Part shown: piece after piece, positions 61,083 to 64,000 of the stretch
How the letters are laid out: each line of letters begins with the position of its first letter
Position numbering within the stretch: position 1 is the first letter of the stretch
Assembly (NCBI GenBank): GCA_038040445.1
Contig: JBBPIG010000003.1
Location: forward strand, 124,001 to 188,000
Direction: 5' to 3'
DNA: 64,000 bases
Source of the DNA: Acidobacteriota bacterium
GTDB lineage: Bacteria > Acidobacteriota > Blastocatellia > UBA7656
Program-made: the position numbers and the translations under genes
Notes under the pieces: model-generated
Seen by the model: only the letters and a program-made list of their open reading frames with translations
What the model was told of the DNA's origin: nothing
Database searches by the model: none

Positions 61083-61415
61083 TCACGCTCTTGTTCGTAA
61101 GTCGAGCTGACGTATCGCAGCGATGCTCTTGAACATGCGCAACTGTCCGGGAAACCGAACGAAGTCATACCTTTCATACCATCGGGCCAAGCTCTCGGTT
61201 CTAGCATCCAGCATCATGGCCCGAACTCCGGTACGGCTTGAGATCTCGTGAATTCTTGCTTGGGCATCCATCAATAACAACTCGCCAAGCCCATGTCCGT
61301 GAAAAGCTTCATCGACCCCGAGCTGTCCAAGGAGGACTACGGGAATTGTTCGCTTAGTCTTTGGCTTGTCCTCGGGGATTTCTTCCTGCTTCACCACTCG
61401 TATTGGGAAATGGGC
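61083..61415 (-). pseudogene. N-terminally truncated TacT-like GNAT toxin
   Basis: The frame keeps the second half of a TacT-type acetyltransferase: PVVLLGQLGVDEAFHGHGLGELLLMDA (acetyl-CoA loop), ARTESLARWYERYDFVRFP and the C-terminal strand. The usual first 70-80 residues, with the N-terminal substrate-side strands, are absent; in frame, the homologous part begins right after the antitoxin stop (AHFPIRVVKQEE). A GTG at 61397 could start a 104-aa product, but it should be inactive. Confidence 0.75.
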
Positions 61416-61739
61416 TCAATTATCAACGTGGTATCTCACACCTTTGCGACGACCCGTGCGGTATCGCTCGGCAGAGGTGCGCGAGCGCTTCGATGGCTGC
61501 TTGTCATCGGCCAGTGCCCTCAGGAAGAAATTGTAATCCTCGCTCGTGAGCACTATGGCGTCATGGCGCTCCAAGATTTGGTCTGCCTTCTCGCTGAGAG
61601 TCGATACGGCAAAGTCGGTCAGCCCCTGGCCGGTAATCGCGGCAGCTCGGACGACGCGCGCCTTGATCTTCGGGTCCAAGCGGAAGTGCATTCTATCCTT
61701 CTCACTTGTCGACGGTTTCTTAGGGTCAACTGTTGCCAT
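61416..61739 (-). CDS. TacA-like (DUF1778) antitoxin
   Basis: 107 aa. DUF1778 ribbon-helix-helix: MHFRLDPKIKARVVRAAAITGQGLTDFAVSTLSEKADQILERHDAIVLT and EDYNFFLRALAD, then a basic tail. Intact. The GGAGATTTCAAA before ATG 61739 supports the start. Partner toxin downstream is truncated, leaving this antitoxin as a probable orphan. Confidence 0.88.
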   Translation of the reverse strand: MATVDPKKPSTSEKDRMHFRLDPKIKARVVRAAAITGQGLTDFAVSTLSEKADQILERHDAIVLTSEDYNFFLRALADDKQPSKRSRTSAERYRTGRRKGVRYHVDN

Positions 61740-61925
61740 TTTGAAATCTCCTCCGTGTGGCAACCTGCCACGCACAACGAGCATTATGCGCGAGCTGTTC
61801 TGCGCGGGTCAACGCAGGAACCTGCCTGCCAAGCTATGCGCCGGGCGAGTGCCGTTCGGATTCTAGTTAATCTGCACGCTTGCTAGCTGAGTACTCTCGG
61901 TGCATGCGTAGCTGAGGAAGGGACT

Positions 61926-63011
61926 TCACCGACTGGACGTCTGCCGCGGCTCCAGACGCAACGTTAGCTTCTGGATTCGCCAGTTCAACAGCTCCGCAAC
62001 GTAGACCTCGTTCTCGGACGGGCACGCGATCTCGTGAATCCATCCGAACTGCTTAGGCTGCTTCCCCGACTTACCCACGACGCCGAGGACTTTGCCCTCC
62101 AGCGTGAGCTTATACAATCTGCCAGGATATGCGTCTGACGAGTACAGTACCTGATTAGGCCCGGGCGTTATGCAGATCGCCCAGGGCGCACCGTTCTGCG
62201 CCGCCGCCCCTTCCGGTGAAGGCATGTTGCCCTGTGCCGGACGTGTCGCCGGATCGAACGGCACATCGATCGTCATCGCGCGAATGAATGTTCCGTTGGG
62301 ATCGAACACCTGAATGCGCCGGTTCCCGCGATCCGCGACGTAGATGTTCCCCTTGGCGTCCGAAGCGATGCTGTGCGGCGTGTTGAATTCGCCCGGCTTG
62401 TTTCCGCGATCGCCCCATTGCTTCACCCAGGCGCCGTTTTTGTCGAACTTGGCTACCCGAGAGTTGATGTACCCGTCGCTGATAAAGATGTTGCCCTCGG
62501 TGTCCCAGGTGACGTCGGTCGGCTGCCGGAACTGACCGTCCACCGCGGGCCGCGGCGGAGTGACGCGCGTCCACGGCACGGCTTCATCGGATGCTTCCTT
62601 CTTGCGCCCGAAGACCATCACCACTCGGCCCGCCGGGTTGAACTTGACGATCATGTCCGAGCCCTTATCCACAGCCCAGATGTTGTCGTCTTTGTCGATC
62701 CGCACGGTGTGCGCGTATGACCACGCGTAGAGGTTCTTGCCGACTTCCCGGATGAATTTCCCGTTCGGCGCGAACTCTAACAACTGAGCTGCCGTCGCTC
62801 CATAAGCCGGGCCCGTCGTAGTGCCGCGTGAGAAGACGAACACGTGGCCTTTCGAGTTGACCGCGACGCCGGACACCTCCCCGAAGTGCAGATCCGGCGG
62901 CAGCTTGAGGAAGTCGACGTTCGAATCGACCTTGATTTCAGGCACGGGTGTTTGAGCAAACACTGCGGTTGGTGTCAGCACGAGGAAAAGGACGAATAGC
63001 CAGCGTCTCAC
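61926..63011 (-). CDS. Secreted NHL propeller resembling peptidyl-amidoglycolate lyase
   Basis: 361 aa with signal peptide (about 1-19, AVFAQ). Six-bladed NHL propeller that follows the PAL half of peptidylglycine amidating monooxygenase blade by blade: FSRGTTTG (Arg), YAHTVRIDKDDNIWAVD (His), FRQPTDVTWD, FISDGYINSRVAKF (Tyr), FNTPHSIASD (His), VADRGNRRIQVF (Arg) and WIHEIACPSENEVYVAE (His). In PAL these His bind zinc and the Tyr/Arg act in catalysis. The last His is followed by Glu rather than Asp. Lyase activity is inferred, not known. Confidence 0.85.
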   Translation of the reverse strand: MRRWLFVLFLVLTPTAVFAQTPVPEIKVDSNVDFLKLPPDLHFGEVSGVAVNSKGHVFVFSRGTTTGPAYGATAAQLLEFAPNGKFIREVGKNLYAWSYAHTVRIDKDDNIWAVDKGSDMIVKFNPAGRVVMVFGRKKEASDEAVPWTRVTPPRPAVDGQFRQPTDVTWDTEGNIFISDGYINSRVAKFDKNGAWVKQWGDRGNKPGEFNTPHSIASDAKGNIYVADRGNRRIQVFDPNGTFIRAMTIDVPFDPATRPAQGNMPSPEGAAAQNGAPWAICITPGPNQVLYSSDAYPGRLYKLTLEGKVLGVVGKSGKQPKQFGWIHEIACPSENEVYVAELLNWRIQKLTLRLEPRQTSSR

Positions 63012-63036
63012 GGTGTCCTCCTGAGTGGGAAGAGCG

Positions 63037-64000
63037 TTACTTCTTGACGTATCTCTTCAACGCGCGCGGGCCCACTTCCGCGCCGTAGATGTTGCCTTTT
63101 GCATCCGTCGCGACGCCTTCGGCTGCACTCGTACCGGCTCCATCCGGGTTCGGCTCAGGGTCGGGAATGAACGCCGTCACTCTGCCGTCCTTGGCGCTCC
63201 CAATCCTGATGCCGCGCTTCCACCCAGCGTGTCGGTTTTTGTTCGACTCCGAGTCGGCGGCATATAGGATGTCATTGCGGATATAAATCCCGCTCAGCCT
63301 GCTGAATTGCTTCCACTCATCGAGGAACTTTCCATCCTGATCGAAGATCTGAATGCGGTTGTTATTTCGATCAGCAACAAAGAGCCGGCCACGTGAATCC
63401 ATTGCAAGACTGTGAGGAGTGTCGAACTCGCCGGGCGCGGTTCCTTTCTTGCCCCAAGTCTTGATGAACTTTCCGTTCTTGTCGAACTTCACGATGCGCG
63501 CGTTCGTGTTTCCGCCGTGCCCGTCCGCAACGAAAATGTCGCCTTTGGGAGCGGTGATAACATCGGAGGGCTGATTGAAAGTGTCCGGAGCGTCCCCGGC
63601 AATTCCGAGTTTTCCAAGCGTCAGCAAGACCTTGCCCTCTGGACTGAACTTGACGACGATGTGCCCCTTGCCCGCTGCCGCTTGCTGGTTGGCAGCGCCC
63701 GGCGGAATGCCGTCGGTCACCCATACGTTTCCCTGTTTGTCGACGTGGATGCCGTGGGGGAAGACGAACATTCCCACGCCGAAGCTCTTCACAAGTTTGC
63801 CCGTCTCGTCGAACTTGAGAACCACCGGCAGGTTCGACCCGGCGCAGCTGTTCGCGCCACATCTCTCGGCGACCCATACCGACTTGCCGTCGGGGTCGAT
63901 CTCTACGGCGCTCGTCGCTCCCCACGTCCTGCCTTCGGGCATCTTCGCCCAGCCTTCGATGGTTTGATACGGATTGGGCAGGTCATTGACGGGTTGCGCG
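63037..64000 (-). CDS. NHL-repeat propeller, second paralogue (5' end outside window)
   Basis: Partial: the frame runs open to the window edge (upstream residues PVNDLPNPYQTIEGWAKM), so the start is not seen. NHL blades: FVFPHGIHVDKQGNVWVTD, FNQPSDVITAPKGDIFVADG, FDTPHSLAMDSRGRLFVADRNNNRIQIF. It shares two His and the Arg of the PAL-like pattern, but the Tyr is replaced (GHGGNTNAR) and no His begins the last blade, so it is a less likely lyase. The downstream paralogue starts 25 bp after its stop, forming an operon. Confidence 0.85.
   Translation of the reverse strand, partial: AQPVNDLPNPYQTIEGWAKMPEGRTWGATSAVEIDPDGKSVWVAERCGANSCAGSNLPVVLKFDETGKLVKSFGVGMFVFPHGIHVDKQGNVWVTDGIPPGAANQQAAAGKGHIVVKFSPEGKVLLTLGKLGIAGDAPDTFNQPSDVITAPKGDIFVADGHGGNTNARIVKFDKNGKFIKTWGKKGTAPGEFDTPHSLAMDSRGRLFVADRNNNRIQIFDQDGKFLDEWKQFSRLSGIYIRNDILYAADSESNKNRHAGWKRGIRIGSAKDGRVTAFIPDPEPNPDGAGTSAAEGVATDAKGNIYGAEVGPRALKRYVKK

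Noticed and set aside
61395-61418. A second in-frame TGA, between the TacA-like antitoxin and the GNAT remnant, as another selenocysteine codon
   Set aside because: The codon lies in a non-conserved linker between two normally separate proteins, not at a redox-active Cys position; a normal stop plus a deletion explains it better.
1-64000. tRNA, rRNA and other structured RNA genes
   Set aside because: Intergenic regions were read for tRNA T-loop and CCA-end patterns and for rRNA-like blocks; none was convincing. A covariance-model search would be decisive.

Overview
The window is a 64 kb stretch of a GC-rich bacterial chromosome, most likely from Acidobacteriota and plausibly class Blastocatellia. 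That assignment is inference. It rests on two secreted VWA-domain proteins of the type common in Acidobacteria, a FecR/DUF6600-type secreted protein, a tail remnant of a WD40/TolB-type Ser/Thr kinase, a cytochrome c-PHM protein and many extragenic palindromes. No rRNA, tRNA, CRISPR array, prophage or complete IS element was recognised.

Layout. 0-9.8 kb: nitrilase; a convergent gene that reads as one thioredoxin-like selenoprotein (UxxC motif, in-frame TGA, SECIS-like hairpin); MFS exporter; stand-alone HhH protein; TrkA; response regulator; FHA-GGDEF cyclase; ribA; several small unknowns. 9.9-18.7 kb (minus): a partial complex I operon nuoBCD (one triple fusion)-nuoE-nuoF-nuoG-nuoI, followed by aspA and two seven-iron-type ferredoxins. 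18.6-20.6 kb: a rearrangement in which an AAA/DUF4143 ATPase gene lies between the real nuoB 5' end and a diverged second copy of that 5' end. 20.8-24.1 kb: secreted protein, MaoC-like hotdog protein, secreted subtilase with BACON-like repeats. 24.4-27.4 kb: pyrR-pyrB-pyrC. 27.5-32.2 kb: BrnT with an unusual BrnA-like partner, exported proteins, PPK2, small membrane proteins and a kinase-tail relic. 32.3-36.6 kb (minus): hemE-[antitoxin-PIN toxin]-hemH-hemG. 36.6-41 kb: Mpg glycosylase, MgtE, small membrane proteins, CPBP protease. 41-46.3 kb: VWA and FecR/DUF6600 secreted proteins. 46.3-53.6 kb: hemD, a histone-H1-like/TPR protein, yvcK, glmU-glmS and a HicB-like protein. 54-57.3 kb: a histidine kinase and sigma-54 response regulator pair. 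57.5-64 kb: small secreted proteins, a cytochrome c-PHM copper protein, a TacA antitoxin with a truncated TacT toxin, and two NHL propellers, one of which matches peptidyl-amidoglycolate lyase (PAL) blade by blade.

The strongest novel candidates are: (1) the selenoprotein at 1025-1669; (2) the nuoB fragment duplication around the AAA ATPase, whose differences are mostly synonymous; (3) the separate PHM-like and PAL-like genes, which recall a split peptidylglycine alpha-amidating monooxygenase; (4) BrnT paired with an antitoxin whose C-terminus is not a ribbon-helix-helix; and (5) a dispersed family of nested palindromes whose cores change in a compensated way.
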